A DNA stretch of 64,000 bases from Sphingobacterium sp. SGR-19 (GTDB lineage Bacteria > Bacteroidota > Bacteroidia > Sphingobacteriales > Sphingobacteriaceae), in assembly GCF_011043555.1 (NCBI RefSeq), contig NZ_JAAKGS010000001.1, forward strand, positions 744,001 through 808,000, given 5' to 3'. Of the stretch, positions 8,649 through 16,652 are shown in pieces. A program made the translations under genes and the position numbers. Numbering within the stretch: the first letter of the stretch is position 1; each line of letters opens with the position of its first letter. Below the pieces are notes generated by a model. It had not been told where the DNA came from. It saw only the letters and a list, made by a program, of their open reading frames with translations, and ran no database searches.

Positions 8649-8810
8649 ATGATGGCAGCGGCAGAAAAAGAGGTTTTGGTTGAAGAAATTATTAACTTTA
8701 ACGGTCCAGAGGATGATGCGGATGATGTTTATGATGACGATTTCGAATTAGATGAGATTGATTCTATCGGAGAGTTCGATGATTTCGACGATGACGACGA
8801 TGATTTTTAA
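8649..8810 (+). CDS. Small, extremely acidic protein of unknown function (53 aa)
   Basis: An ATG-ATG start opens a 53-codon frame. The product has 17 Asp and 8 Glu against a single Lys, and ends with six Asp and a Phe. The N-terminal 18 residues (MMAAAEKEVLVEEIINFN) could form an amphipathic helix, while the rest looks disordered and repeats short FD/ED units. No Cys, signal peptide or membrane segment is present. A strong terminator lies 33 bases downstream, and 131 AT-rich bases upstream leave room for a promoter, which supports a separate expressed gene. I do not recognise the family. Functions of other acidic mini-proteins (nucleic-acid mimicry, binding to basic proteins) are only analogies. 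Confidence 0.7.
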   Translation: MMAAAEKEVLVEEIINFNGPEDDADDVYDDDFELDEIDSIGEFDDFDDDDDDF

Positions 8811-8842
8811 TACATGATCACGTAAAGTTGGTGGGAAACATT

Positions 8843-8877
8843 AAAAAAGCAGGATTTTTAGAAACCCTGCTTTTTTA
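8843..8877 (+). terminator. Rho-independent terminator after the acidic protein gene
   Basis: The stem AAAAAGCAGG/CCTGCTTTTT closes a loop of about 12 bases and ends in a run of six T. Its A-rich left arm means it could also work on the other strand for the XRE gene. Confidence 0.9.
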
Positions 8878-8949
8878 TTATTAATAGTTTGTAATCAATG
8901 CCTGTTTAACTGAATGGCAAATCCTCTTGTATATAATTTAAAAATTAAA

Positions 8950-9279
8950 TTACTTTTTATGAAGCTGTTCGTAGAGTTCGATTACTTTCTTTTGCAGTTC
9001 TATCACTTCAACTTCCCGAGCTTGTAGTTTATTGTTCAATTCATCAATTTCATCCTGCGCTTGTCTTTCTTCTTCTGAGTCGGATGTAGACAACAACTGA
9101 ACCAATGACATACCAAATAGTTTAGAAATCTGGTTCAATCTAGATAAGTTCACATCGGTAATCCCCGTTTCAATCTTCGAAAAAGCCGGGATTGAAATGT
9201 CCAGACGTTTCGCTACGTCCTCTTGACTCCAACCTTTTTGATGTCTTAACAGACGAATTTTCTTTCCTAGTGCATTCAT
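8950..9279 (-). CDS. XRE-family HTH regulator with coiled-coil tail
   Basis: This 109-residue protein has an N-terminal XRE/Cro helix-turn-helix (residues 5-60, with GWSQEDVAKRLDISIPAFSKIE as its core, longer than most site motifs). A charged segment from residue 68 to the end has a leucine-spaced pattern that predicts a coiled coil, likely for dimerisation. It is cytoplasmic and DNA-binding; the targets are unknown. It stands alone between the acidic mini-protein gene and mpl, with a -7 element 45 bases upstream. Confidence 0.88.
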   Translation of the reverse strand: MNALGKKIRLLRHQKGWSQEDVAKRLDISIPAFSKIETGITDVNLSRLNQISKLFGMSLVQLLSTSDSEEERQAQDEIDELNNKLQAREVEVIELQKKVIELYEQLHKK

Positions 9280-9323
9280 TTTGGTATTGCTGTCTTATTC
9301 TGTTAGATAATTCTCTCCTTTTC

Positions 9324-9331
9324 CAAAAGTA
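9324..9331 (-). promoter_or_regulatory. -7 element of the XRE regulator gene
   Basis: On the minus strand this reads TACTTTTG, a perfect TAnnTTTG, 44 bases before the start codon. A clear -33 element was not found. Confidence 0.45.
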
Positions 9332-9368
9332 ATAAAAAGATACTAAAGAGACTGCATTTACAGAATAA

Positions 9369-10739
9369 TTAATAATTTTTAAGGAATCTATCCGCAAAAC
9401 TGACAATATCCATACTGTTCTGATGGGGCGAAACCATAAATAAGAGATTGAAGTTTAACGATTTAAACTTGTCCAAATAACCTTCTAAAGAAGAAATATC
9501 TGTCAAAAATGTAAAGTTTTTATGATTAAAAACTTGCTGAATTTCAGACGCTAAATTACTTATTAATATATTTTTCTCTTTGATAGCTTCTTTGTTAATT
9601 AAAACCACAGCATAGTCGGATTCGTCCATGGATTCTCGATAGGTATCCAAAAAACTCCGGTTCGCAACGTCGTAAGGGTTTAATTCGATGATCGTTACAA
9701 GTCCTTGGTTCGGAAATTGTTCCTTAACCGCATGGATGCTTGTCCGGAGCTTATACGGTGAGTGAAGAAAATCTTGATATACCACACTCTCGTTGTCGCT
9801 CGCTACAAATTCTAAATAGCGGATGGAACTTTTAAAATCTTTGATGGTCTCGTAGAAATCGATTCGTTTGATACCCAACCATTCACAAACCGTATATGCT
9901 CCGGCTATATTCGATAAATTCAATTTCCCAAACACTTGCAAAGAAATACGCTCTTCCCCTAGATGGAGATATGTCACACCTTTGTTAATGGAATATTCAG
10001 GTAGCTTATAGCCGTGTCGGTTAATATTGCAGTCCGAAGTTGCCTCCACTATCTCTACCAGATTTTGATTATCCTTGTTGTAAATCAGTGTACCTTTTGG
10101 CACGATAGTATCAATAAACGTCTCAAATTGCTTAAAATACTCTTTTTGCCCCATATTTGCCCTACTCTCATTCCACTCCACCCCACTGATTAAAGCTATG
10201 TTAGGGTTAAAAAGATGAAATTTTGATCGGTGATCTATCGGAGATGCATAATATTCATCTCCTTCTAATAGAATGACCTTATTATGAGCAGTTAATTTCA
10301 CCAGAGAATCGAACCCTTCTAACTGTGCACCTACAAGATAATCAAAATCGCGTCCGAGTTTCTTGAGCACGTGCATAACCATACTCATAATAGTCGTCTT
10401 GCCATACGTTCCGGCAATAACTACCCGAGTTTTGTCCATGCTTTGTTCGTAGATAAATTCTGGAAAAGAGTATATCTTAATATTCAACTCTTGTGCGCGA
10501 AGCAATTCAGGATTCTCGCTTTCCGCGTGCATACCCAAAATTACGGCATCAATATCCTCTGTTATCTTCTCGGGGAACCAACCCGTTGCTTTAGGTAAAA
10601 GCCCGGCATTTTTCAACCTAGACTTTGACGGCTCGACAACTTGGTCATCGGATCCACTCACTTGATGTCCCTGCTCTGCCAATGAAATGGCTAAGTTGTG
10701 CATTACTGCACCGCCAATTGCTATAAAATGAACTCGCAT
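9369..10739 (-). CDS. mpl: UDP-N-acetylmuramate:murein tripeptide ligase (Mpl)
   Basis: Mpl reattaches recycled L-Ala-D-Glu-meso-DAP to UDP-MurNAc, feeding peptidoglycan recycling in the cytoplasm. At 456 residues it has the length of the known enzyme. The Rossmann N-terminus is HFIAIGGAVMHNLA, the Mur ligase ATP loop is GTYGKTT near residue 112, and the central domain shows LLEGDEYY. It is the last gene of a minus-strand run tpiA-prmA-mpl, 61 bases after prmA. Confusion with MurC is possible, but MurC does not start with this short N-terminus and the order of motifs favours Mpl. Confidence 0.9.
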   Translation of the reverse strand: MRVHFIAIGGAVMHNLAISLAEQGHQVSGSDDQVVEPSKSRLKNAGLLPKATGWFPEKITEDIDAVILGMHAESENPELLRAQELNIKIYSFPEFIYEQSMDKTRVVIAGTYGKTTIMSMVMHVLKKLGRDFDYLVGAQLEGFDSLVKLTAHNKVILLEGDEYYASPIDHRSKFHLFNPNIALISGVEWNESRANMGQKEYFKQFETFIDTIVPKGTLIYNKDNQNLVEIVEATSDCNINRHGYKLPEYSINKGVTYLHLGEERISLQVFGKLNLSNIAGAYTVCEWLGIKRIDFYETIKDFKSSIRYLEFVASDNESVVYQDFLHSPYKLRTSIHAVKEQFPNQGLVTIIELNPYDVANRSFLDTYRESMDESDYAVVLINKEAIKEKNILISNLASEIQQVFNHKNFTFLTDISSLEGYLDKFKSLNFNLLFMVSPHQNSMDIVSFADRFLKNY

Positions 10740-10800
10740 ACTTCTTAAAAATAAAAAGTCAAAATCCTACCCATCAGTTTAGGCATTCCCGTCTGTGCAA

Positions 10801-11640
10801 TCATTTCCTAACAAACTTCGCTGCACACCATCTATCACGCATTTTTTTATGCTGATAGTCAAATCCAGCAAATTGTGCTCTTTCTATCAGCATTTCCAGA
10901 TCTTCCCCATCATAGAAACCGCTAATATACAACTCTCCACCAGACTTTGTACTTAAACCGTATTGCTCCAGTTGTTCCATTAAGATGTTACGGTTGATAT
11001 TGGCAAGAATAACATCAAACACCTTATCTTTTATACATTCTTCAGACCCTAACTCACCATCAATAGATTCGATATTATTCCGTATTTTATTCTCGTTTAC
11101 ACTATCTATACAAATTTCATCATAGTCTACCGCAAGAGCGTGTTTTGCGCCACGCATGACAGCCAATAGAGCAAGAATCCCCGTACCGCATCCCATATCT
11201 AACACTTCCTTACCTTGGAAGTCATTCTCTAAAATATAGGAAAGCATCATCGATGTAGTTTGATGATGCCCAGTTCCAAATGACATTTTGGGGTCGATAA
11301 TAATCTCGTAGGGCATACTAGGTTTCCGTTCATGAAAGGTTGCCCGTACATAACATATATCATCCACGGTAATCGGCTGAAAGTTACTTTCCCATAGCTC
11401 ATTCCAATTCTGATCTTCTATTTCCTGGATGGTGTAACGGATATCAAAACCCTCCGTTTCCCGTAATAACAACGTCTCTAATGCCTGTATATCCAAGTTG
11501 GCCATCGGAATGTAAGCTATGAACCCTTGTTCTGTATATTCGAATGTGTCATAGCCAATCGCTCCCAGTGAATCAATCAGCAGGTCTCTCTGCCAATCTT
11601 CCATAGTTGGAGAAGTAAACGTAACAGAAGAATACTTCAT
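10801..11640 (-). CDS. prmA: Ribosomal protein L11 methyltransferase
   Basis: PrmA trimethylates ribosomal protein L11 using S-adenosylmethionine. The 279-residue product has the diagnostic DPKMSFGTGHHQTT, the SAM-binding motif VLDMGCGTGILALLA and the motif IV segment VILANINRNIL. Its ATG overlaps the tpiA stop by one base (TAATG), so it is probably translationally coupled to tpiA. Confidence 0.95.
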   Translation of the reverse strand: MKYSSVTFTSPTMEDWQRDLLIDSLGAIGYDTFEYTEQGFIAYIPMANLDIQALETLLLRETEGFDIRYTIQEIEDQNWNELWESNFQPITVDDICYVRATFHERKPSMPYEIIIDPKMSFGTGHHQTTSMMLSYILENDFQGKEVLDMGCGTGILALLAVMRGAKHALAVDYDEICIDSVNENKIRNNIESIDGELGSEECIKDKVFDVILANINRNILMEQLEQYGLSTKSGGELYISGFYDGEDLEMLIERAQFAGFDYQHKKMRDRWCAAKFVRK

Positions 11641-12410
11641 TATTTCGTATTAAAAACCTTTACAATTTCTAAAAAGTCTCGTGATTTCAGGGATGCTCCC
11701 CCAATCAATCCACCATCGATGTCCTTCTGCGAAAACAATTCATTTGCATTTGCCGGATTACAACTTCCCCCGTATAGGATGGTCGTCGCATCTGCAATTT
11801 TCTGCATATAATGATTAGCAACCGTTTCCCGTATAAAAGCGTGTACCTCCTGGGCTTGCTCGGGAGAAGCTGTTAATCCCGTTCCAATAGCCCATACCGG
11901 CTCGTACGCCAACACTACTTTTTCAAAATCTTCATTAGATAAGTGGAATACGCCCTTTTCAAGTTGTGTTTTGATAACATCGAAAACCTGACCTCCCTCG
12001 CGTTCGTCTTTCGTTTCTCCAATACAGAAAACAGGTTTTAAACCGTTGGCGAGTGCAGCATCTACTTTTTGTGCTAATAAAGCGTCTGTTTCACCAAAAT
12101 AGGCTCGACGCTCCGAGTGGCCTAAGATAACATAATCTGCACCTGTGGATTTTACCTGCGCTCCGGATATTTCACCGGTATATGCTCCGGATTCAGCCTG
12201 ATGGATATTCTGAGCTCCGACAGCAACGTTGCTTACTGGTTCTGCTAACTTTGCAATGCTATGCAGATGGATTGCTGGGCTGCATACTATAACCTCTTGA
12301 TCGCCCACTACCTCATCTTTCACCATGTTAACAATTTCCGAGAACAAGCTTACACCTTTCTCATAATCCAAATTCATCTTCCAGTTTCCTGCTACAATGT
12401 TTTTTCTCAT
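11640..12410 (-). CDS. tpiA: Triose-phosphate isomerase
   Basis: TpiA interconverts glyceraldehyde-3-phosphate and dihydroxyacetone phosphate in glycolysis. The 256-residue TIM barrel shows GNWKMN at the start (catalytic Lys), the catalytic His in LGHSERR, and [10 protein letters not shown] with the catalytic Glu. It starts 27 bases after the GlmU-like gene and overlaps prmA by one base, in a single minus-strand run. Confidence 0.97.
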   Translation of the reverse strand: MRKNIVAGNWKMNLDYEKGVSLFSEIVNMVKDEVVGDQEVIVCSPAIHLHSIAKLAEPVSNVAVGAQNIHQAESGAYTGEISGAQVKSTGADYVILGHSERRAYFGETDALLAQKVDAALANGLKPVFCIGETKDEREGGQVFDVIKTQLEKGVFHLSNEDFEKVVLAYEPVWAIGTGLTASPEQAQEVHAFIRETVANHYMQKIADATTILYGGSCNPANANELFSQKDIDGGLIGGASLKSRDFLEIVKVFNTK

Positions 12411-12437
12411 CGTTTTTTATTGTTATCTATTTTAATA

Positions 12438-13619
12438 TTAATTTTCTTCTCGTCTTGTTAAACAATAAACCTCCCATAGTATACGAAGGTCTGTTTCCTG
12501 TATTTCTTCATTTATCATTCCTCCACGCTCTTTCAACATATCTTCAAATTTATTCCAAACATACGTTTCTTGTTTTTCGTCTGTCATCCAAGAAAAGTCC
12601 GGCACAAACTTCGGAATAATATTTGACATAGACAGTTGTACACCTACACCTATTACTGCACCTGTTGTAATGGAAGAATTAATCCCGCACATCGCGAAAT
12701 CGCCCATAAACGCTCCCACTTTTTTTCGTTCTGTTTTCCGCCAATCAACAAGTTTATAATCATACAACTTAATCGCCTTCCAATTGTTTTGAAGATTAGA
12801 ATTACTTGTACCTGCGCCTAAATTACATCCTTCTCCGATTACAGCGCAGCCTAGATACCCATCATGCCCTTTTGCACTATTCTCCCACATGACCGTATTA
12901 TTGACCTCTCCGCCAATAGTGGCTTTTGGACCAACACTCACATTCGGATACAAACGGCTTCCCATCTTCACTCTTGCACCCTTGCCGATCGCTATTGGAC
13001 CTCTCAAATGACTCCCCTGCTCTATTAATACATCATTAGCAATATAAATAGGACCTTGCGCTGTATTAAAGGTACAACCAAATGCTTCCACATTTGTTCC
13101 GACATAGAGGTTATCCCCTATTACCAGATTGGAAGGATGCAGTGGTGAGGAAGTTTTATCTTTTGTAAGCAGATTAAAATCAAAGACAATTTGTTTGGCA
13201 TTTTCGAGATAAATATCTTCTAAAAATTGAATACGTCGCAGCTCGCCTTCAAAATTATGCACCTTTAACGTGCTTCTCTCCGGTTGTGGACTCCACTTAT
13301 TGATTTTATACGCTATCCAATCGCCATCCTTTTCCAATACACACCCTTCTTCTAGTGTACATAAGGTATTGACCAGGTCCATTGTAGGACAAAGGTTAGC
13401 GCGCACGACTAAATATGTCGCGGAAGATGAAGGACCATGAAATTTTTCTTGAAGGTATGGTTCTGTATAAAAGCCAACGGGAACATCGAATAACAATTGC
13501 CATTTCTCTTGTAGTGTCAGAATTCCAATTCGAAAAGCTCCCACTGGTCTTGTGAAAGCCATAGGCAATAAATGTTCTCGCCACGGGGCTCGATCATGTA
13601 ATACGACTTCTAACAGCAT
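12438..13619 (-). CDS. GlmU-like putative sugar nucleotidyltransferase
   Basis: This 393-residue cytoplasmic protein has a reduced nucleotidyltransferase-like N-terminal half with TRPVGAFRIGILTLQEKW and a C-terminal left-handed beta-helix built of hexapeptide repeats (residues 165-330, with motifs such as IGKGARVKMGSRLYPNVSVG). The canonical G-rich pyrophosphorylase loop of GlmU is not seen, so uridylyltransferase activity is doubtful; acyltransferase activity is possible. I recall such proteins as conserved in Bacteroidota without assigned function. It leads the run with tpiA and prmA. Its start is only 19 bases after the rpmE2 terminator. Confidence 0.85.
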   Translation of the reverse strand: MLLEVVLHDRAPWREHLLPMAFTRPVGAFRIGILTLQEKWQLLFDVPVGFYTEPYLQEKFHGPSSSATYLVVRANLCPTMDLVNTLCTLEEGCVLEKDGDWIAYKINKWSPQPERSTLKVHNFEGELRRIQFLEDIYLENAKQIVFDFNLLTKDKTSSPLHPSNLVIGDNLYVGTNVEAFGCTFNTAQGPIYIANDVLIEQGSHLRGPIAIGKGARVKMGSRLYPNVSVGPKATIGGEVNNTVMWENSAKGHDGYLGCAVIGEGCNLGAGTSNSNLQNNWKAIKLYDYKLVDWRKTERKKVGAFMGDFAMCGINSSITTGAVIGVGVQLSMSNIIPKFVPDFSWMTDEKQETYVWNKFEDMLKERGGMINEEIQETDLRILWEVYCLTRREEN

Positions 13620-13637
13620 AATTCGATAAATTTACAT

Positions 13638-13670
13638 AAAAAAATCCCGACAAGAAGAACCTATCGGGAT
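13638..13670 (-). terminator. Rho-independent terminator of rpmE2
   Basis: The stem ATCCCGA/TCGGGAT (13644-13650 and 13664-13670) is followed on the minus strand by seven T. It lies 35 bases after the rpmE2 stop and 19 bases before the next start codon. Confidence 0.88.
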
Positions 13671-13704
13671 GAAACTTATTTATGACCGGAGCCAGTGTTC
13701 TAAA

Positions 13705-13950
13705 TTACTTTTGGTAACGGCTACGGAATTTGTCGATACGTCCAGCTGTATCAACCAATTTCATTTTACCGGTATAGAATGGATGAGAGGTATGCGAAAT
13801 CTCCAATTTCACCAATGGATACTCATTACCATCTTCCCAAGTAATAGTTTCTTTTGTGTCTACACATGATTTAGTTACAAAAGAATAGTCGTTAGACATA
13901 TCTTTGAAAACAACTAATCTGTAGTTTGATGGATGCAGATCTTTTTTCAT
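13705..13950 (-). CDS. rpmE2: Type B 50S ribosomal protein L31
   Basis: This 81-residue protein is the L31 paralogue that lacks the zinc-binding CxxC pair; only one Cys (in KSCVDT) is present. The family end [20 protein letters not shown] is clear. Zinc-free L31 often replaces the zinc form under zinc starvation, but it is the usual form in many Bacteroidota. A full promoter with -33 and -7 elements lies upstream and a terminator downstream, so it can be a single-gene unit. Confidence 0.95.
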   Translation of the reverse strand: MKKDLHPSNYRLVVFKDMSNDYSFVTKSCVDTKETITWEDGNEYPLVKLEISHTSHPFYTGKMKLVDTAGRIDKFRSRYQK

Positions 13951-13990
13951 TTTATCTTTATGATTATTATATATTCAACAATTTGAGGTG

Positions 13991-14022
13991 CAAAGATAAT
14001 CTATTTCTCTAAATAAAACAAA
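13991..14022 (-). promoter_or_regulatory. Promoter of rpmE2
   Basis: On the minus strand TTTG (14019-14022), 20 bases, then TATCTTTG (13991-13998) matches the Bacteroidota -33/-7 consensus with normal spacing. The -7 element is 40 bases before the rpmE2 start. It is the best promoter match I found in the window. Confidence 0.7.
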
Positions 14023-14045
14023 AGAATATTTTATAGATTTTTTCC

Positions 14046-14053
14046 TACTTTTG
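14046..14053 (+). promoter_or_regulatory. -7 element of lysS
   Basis: TACTTTTG matches TAnnTTTG and lies 30 bases before the lysS ATG. The -33 element is not evident. Confidence 0.5.
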
Positions 14054-14083
14054 CATTCTCATTTAGCATTTTGAATCATTACC

Positions 14084-15790
14084 ATGAGCACCGTATTATC
14101 AGAACAGGAGCAACAGCGTAGACTAAATCTCCAAGCCCTTATCGACTTAGATATCAACCCGTACCCAGCGGACGAGTTTAAAGTAAATGTCTCGGCTGCA
14201 GATATTCTGGAGAATTACGAAAGAGATAAATTGAATTACAAAAATATCCGCTTTGCGGGACGAATGATGGGTCGTCGTATCATGGGGAGTGCCTCGTTTA
14301 TGGAATTGCAGGATGCTACCGGGCGGATCCAGGCTTACGTCAAACGCGATGACATTTGTCCTGGTGAAGACAAGACCTTATATAATACCGTTTTTAAGAA
14401 ACTGTTGGATATTGGCGATATAATCGGTGTTGACGGTTATGTTTTTACGACACAGACGGGGGAAATCTCCATCCATGTTGAAAAACTCACGGTATTAACA
14501 AAATCCCTACGCCCGCTGCCTATTGTAAAGGAAGCAGACGGCAAAACGTATGATGCCTTTACCGATCCGGAACAACGTTACCGCATGCGCTATGTAGACT
14601 TGATCGTTAATCCGCAAAATCGAGAAATATTCGTTAAACGCACCAAATTATTTAATGCCATGCGTTCATTTTTCAACGATGCGGGCTATATGGAAGTAGA
14701 GACACCTATCCTTCAATCCATTCCCGGAGGTGCTGCTGCACGTCCGTTTATGACGCATCACAACGCATTGGACATTCCGTTATATTTACGTATTGCAAAC
14801 GAGCTTTATTTAAAGCGTCTTATCGTAGGGGGTTACGATGGCGTATATGAATTCTCCAAAAATTTCCGTAATGAGGGAATGGATCGCACACACAACCCAG
14901 AGTTTACCGCAATGGAAATATACGTGGCGTACAAGGACTATAACTGGATGATGAGCTTTACAGAACGCTTACTCGAGCATTGTGCGCTTGCTGTCAATGG
15001 AACAACAAAAGCAATTTTTGGAGAACACGAAATCGACTTCAAGGCTCCTTATAAAAGGGTAACCATGGCAGATGCCATTAAGGAATTTACAGGCTTTGAT
15101 ATCTTAAACAAATCCGAATCCGAAATCCGCGAAGCAGCTAAAAGCATGGGCATTGCTGTAGACGACAGCATGGGAAAAGGCAAACTGATTGATGAGATTT
15201 TCGGAGAGAAATGTGAAGGCAATTATATCCAACCTACGTTTATCACAGATTATCCTATCGAAATGTCCCCATTAACCAAAAAACACCGAGACAATCCGGA
15301 ATTGACGGAACGTTTTGAACTCATGGTATGCGGAAAGGAAATTGCCAATGCTTATTCAGAATTAAATGATCCGATAGATCAACGTGAACGTTTTGAAGAG
15401 CAACTTCGTCTTTCTGAAAAAGGAGATGATGAGGCGATGTTCATCGATCAAGATTTCTTACGCGCGTTGGAATATGGTATGCCCCCTACTTCGGGACTTG
15501 GCATCGGTATGGACCGTTTGATTATGTTCCTAACCAATAACGCTTCTATCCAAGAAGTACTCTTTTTCCCGCAAATGCGTCCGGAGAAAAAAGAAATCGT
15601 TATCGAATTGACAGAGGATGAAAAACTGCTATTGGCGCAACTTCAGGAAGAACGTAATATCTTGGCAGACGTGAAACTAGCGACAAGATTGAGTGGAAAA
15701 AAATGGGATGCTGCGACAAAAAGTTTACGTCAAAAGGATTTAATTAATATTGTTGTCGAGGGTGACAATAAGTTTATCGTAAAGAATTAG
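14084..15790 (+). CDS. lysS: Lysine--tRNA ligase (class II)
   Basis: LysS charges tRNA-Lys. The 568-residue product has an OB-fold anticodon-binding domain (about residues 55-170) and the class II catalytic core with [24 protein letters not shown] (motif 2) and [11 protein letters not shown] (motif 3). A C-terminal extension of about 65 residues after motif 3 is longer than in E. coli but usual in Bacteroidota. The gene is divergent from rpmE2 and has its own -7 element. Confidence 0.97.
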   Translation: MSTVLSEQEQQRRLNLQALIDLDINPYPADEFKVNVSAADILENYERDKLNYKNIRFAGRMMGRRIMGSASFMELQDATGRIQAYVKRDDICPGEDKTLYNTVFKKLLDIGDIIGVDGYVFTTQTGEISIHVEKLTVLTKSLRPLPIVKEADGKTYDAFTDPEQRYRMRYVDLIVNPQNREIFVKRTKLFNAMRSFFNDAGYMEVETPILQSIPGGAAARPFMTHHNALDIPLYLRIANELYLKRLIVGGYDGVYEFSKNFRNEGMDRTHNPEFTAMEIYVAYKDYNWMMSFTERLLEHCALAVNGTTKAIFGEHEIDFKAPYKRVTMADAIKEFTGFDILNKSESEIREAAKSMGIAVDDSMGKGKLIDEIFGEKCEGNYIQPTFITDYPIEMSPLTKKHRDNPELTERFELMVCGKEIANAYSELNDPIDQRERFEEQLRLSEKGDDEAMFIDQDFLRALEYGMPPTSGLGIGMDRLIMFLTNNASIQEVLFFPQMRPEKKEIVIELTEDEKLLLAQLQEERNILADVKLATRLSGKKWDAATKSLRQKDLINIVVEGDNKFIVKN

Positions 15791-15820
15791 AGATGTAGGG
15801 GTAACCCACATCTCTAATTT
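15787..15820 (+). terminator. Terminator-like hairpin after lysS
   Basis: A 10-bp stem TTAGAGATGT/ACATCTCTAA overlaps the lysS stop codon and is followed by TTT. It separates lysS from the convergent kdsA. The T-run is short, so it may rather be a barrier or mRNA-stabilising hairpin. Confidence 0.6.
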
Positions 15821-15824
15821 CCTA

Positions 15825-16640
15825 TTATAAAATCGCTTCGCGGATACGCACTAATTTTTCAAGTAAGCCTTCCAACAAATCGAGATGCAGCATATTTGCC
15901 CCATCTGATTTTGCATTGGCCGGATCGGGATGCGTTTCTATAAATAGTCCATCTGCTCCAACAGCAATAGCTGCCTTGGCGATCGTTTCAATAAGTTCCG
16001 GTTTTCCTCCGGTAACGCCCGACGTTTGGTTAGGCTGTTGCAGTGAATGTGTACAATCCATCACCGTTGGTACGCCAAAAGCACGCATCTCAGGTAACCC
16101 TCTAAAATCCACAATCAAGTCTTGGTATCCGAACGTGTTCCCTCTATCGGTTAGAAATACTTTATCATTTCCGACGTCTTTCACTTTATCTACGGCAAAT
16201 TTCATAGAAGACGCTGATAGAAATTGTCCTTTTTTAATATTGATCACTTTTCCCGTTTCCGCAGCAGCGACCAGCAATTCCGTTTGTCTGCACAGAAACG
16301 CCGGTATCTGCAATACATCAACATAAGCCGCAGCAATAGCGGCTTCATGGCTCTCATGTATATCCGTTACTGTCGGAACGCCAAATGTCTGCCCCACCTT
16401 TTCCAGTATCTTCAAGGCTTTCTCGTCCCCTATGCCTGTAAAAGAGTCCGAACGCGAACGATTGGCTTTTCGATAAGACCCTTTAAAAATGTAAGGAATC
16501 CCATATTTATCCGTAATCTTTACGATCCGCTCCGCAATGCGGAGAGCTATTTCCTCCCCTTCAATAGCACAAGGGCCTGCCATTAGAAAAAAACGGGTGG
16601 ACTCCCCGTGTTTAATGGCAGGTAAATATTGTTGAATCAT
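15825..16640 (-). CDS. kdsA: 3-deoxy-8-phosphooctulonate synthase
   Basis: KdsA condenses arabinose-5-phosphate with phosphoenolpyruvate to KDO-8-phosphate in lipopolysaccharide synthesis. The 271-residue product has MAGPCAIEGEE near the start, FKGSYRKANRSR for PEP binding, and DCTHSLQQPNQTSG and ETHPDPANAKSDG near the end. These residues fit the KdsA rather than the aromatic DAHP synthase group. It starts 12 bases after recQ on the same strand, so both are probably in one transcript; kdsD diverges from recQ on the other side. Confidence 0.96.
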   Translation of the reverse strand: MIQQYLPAIKHGESTRFFLMAGPCAIEGEEIALRIAERIVKITDKYGIPYIFKGSYRKANRSRSDSFTGIGDEKALKILEKVGQTFGVPTVTDIHESHEAAIAAAYVDVLQIPAFLCRQTELLVAAAETGKVINIKKGQFLSASSMKFAVDKVKDVGNDKVFLTDRGNTFGYQDLIVDFRGLPEMRAFGVPTVMDCTHSLQQPNQTSGVTGGKPELIETIAKAAIAVGADGLFIETHPDPANAKSDGANMLHLDLLEGLLEKLVRIREAIL

Positions 16641-16652
16641 ATATTTTGATTA

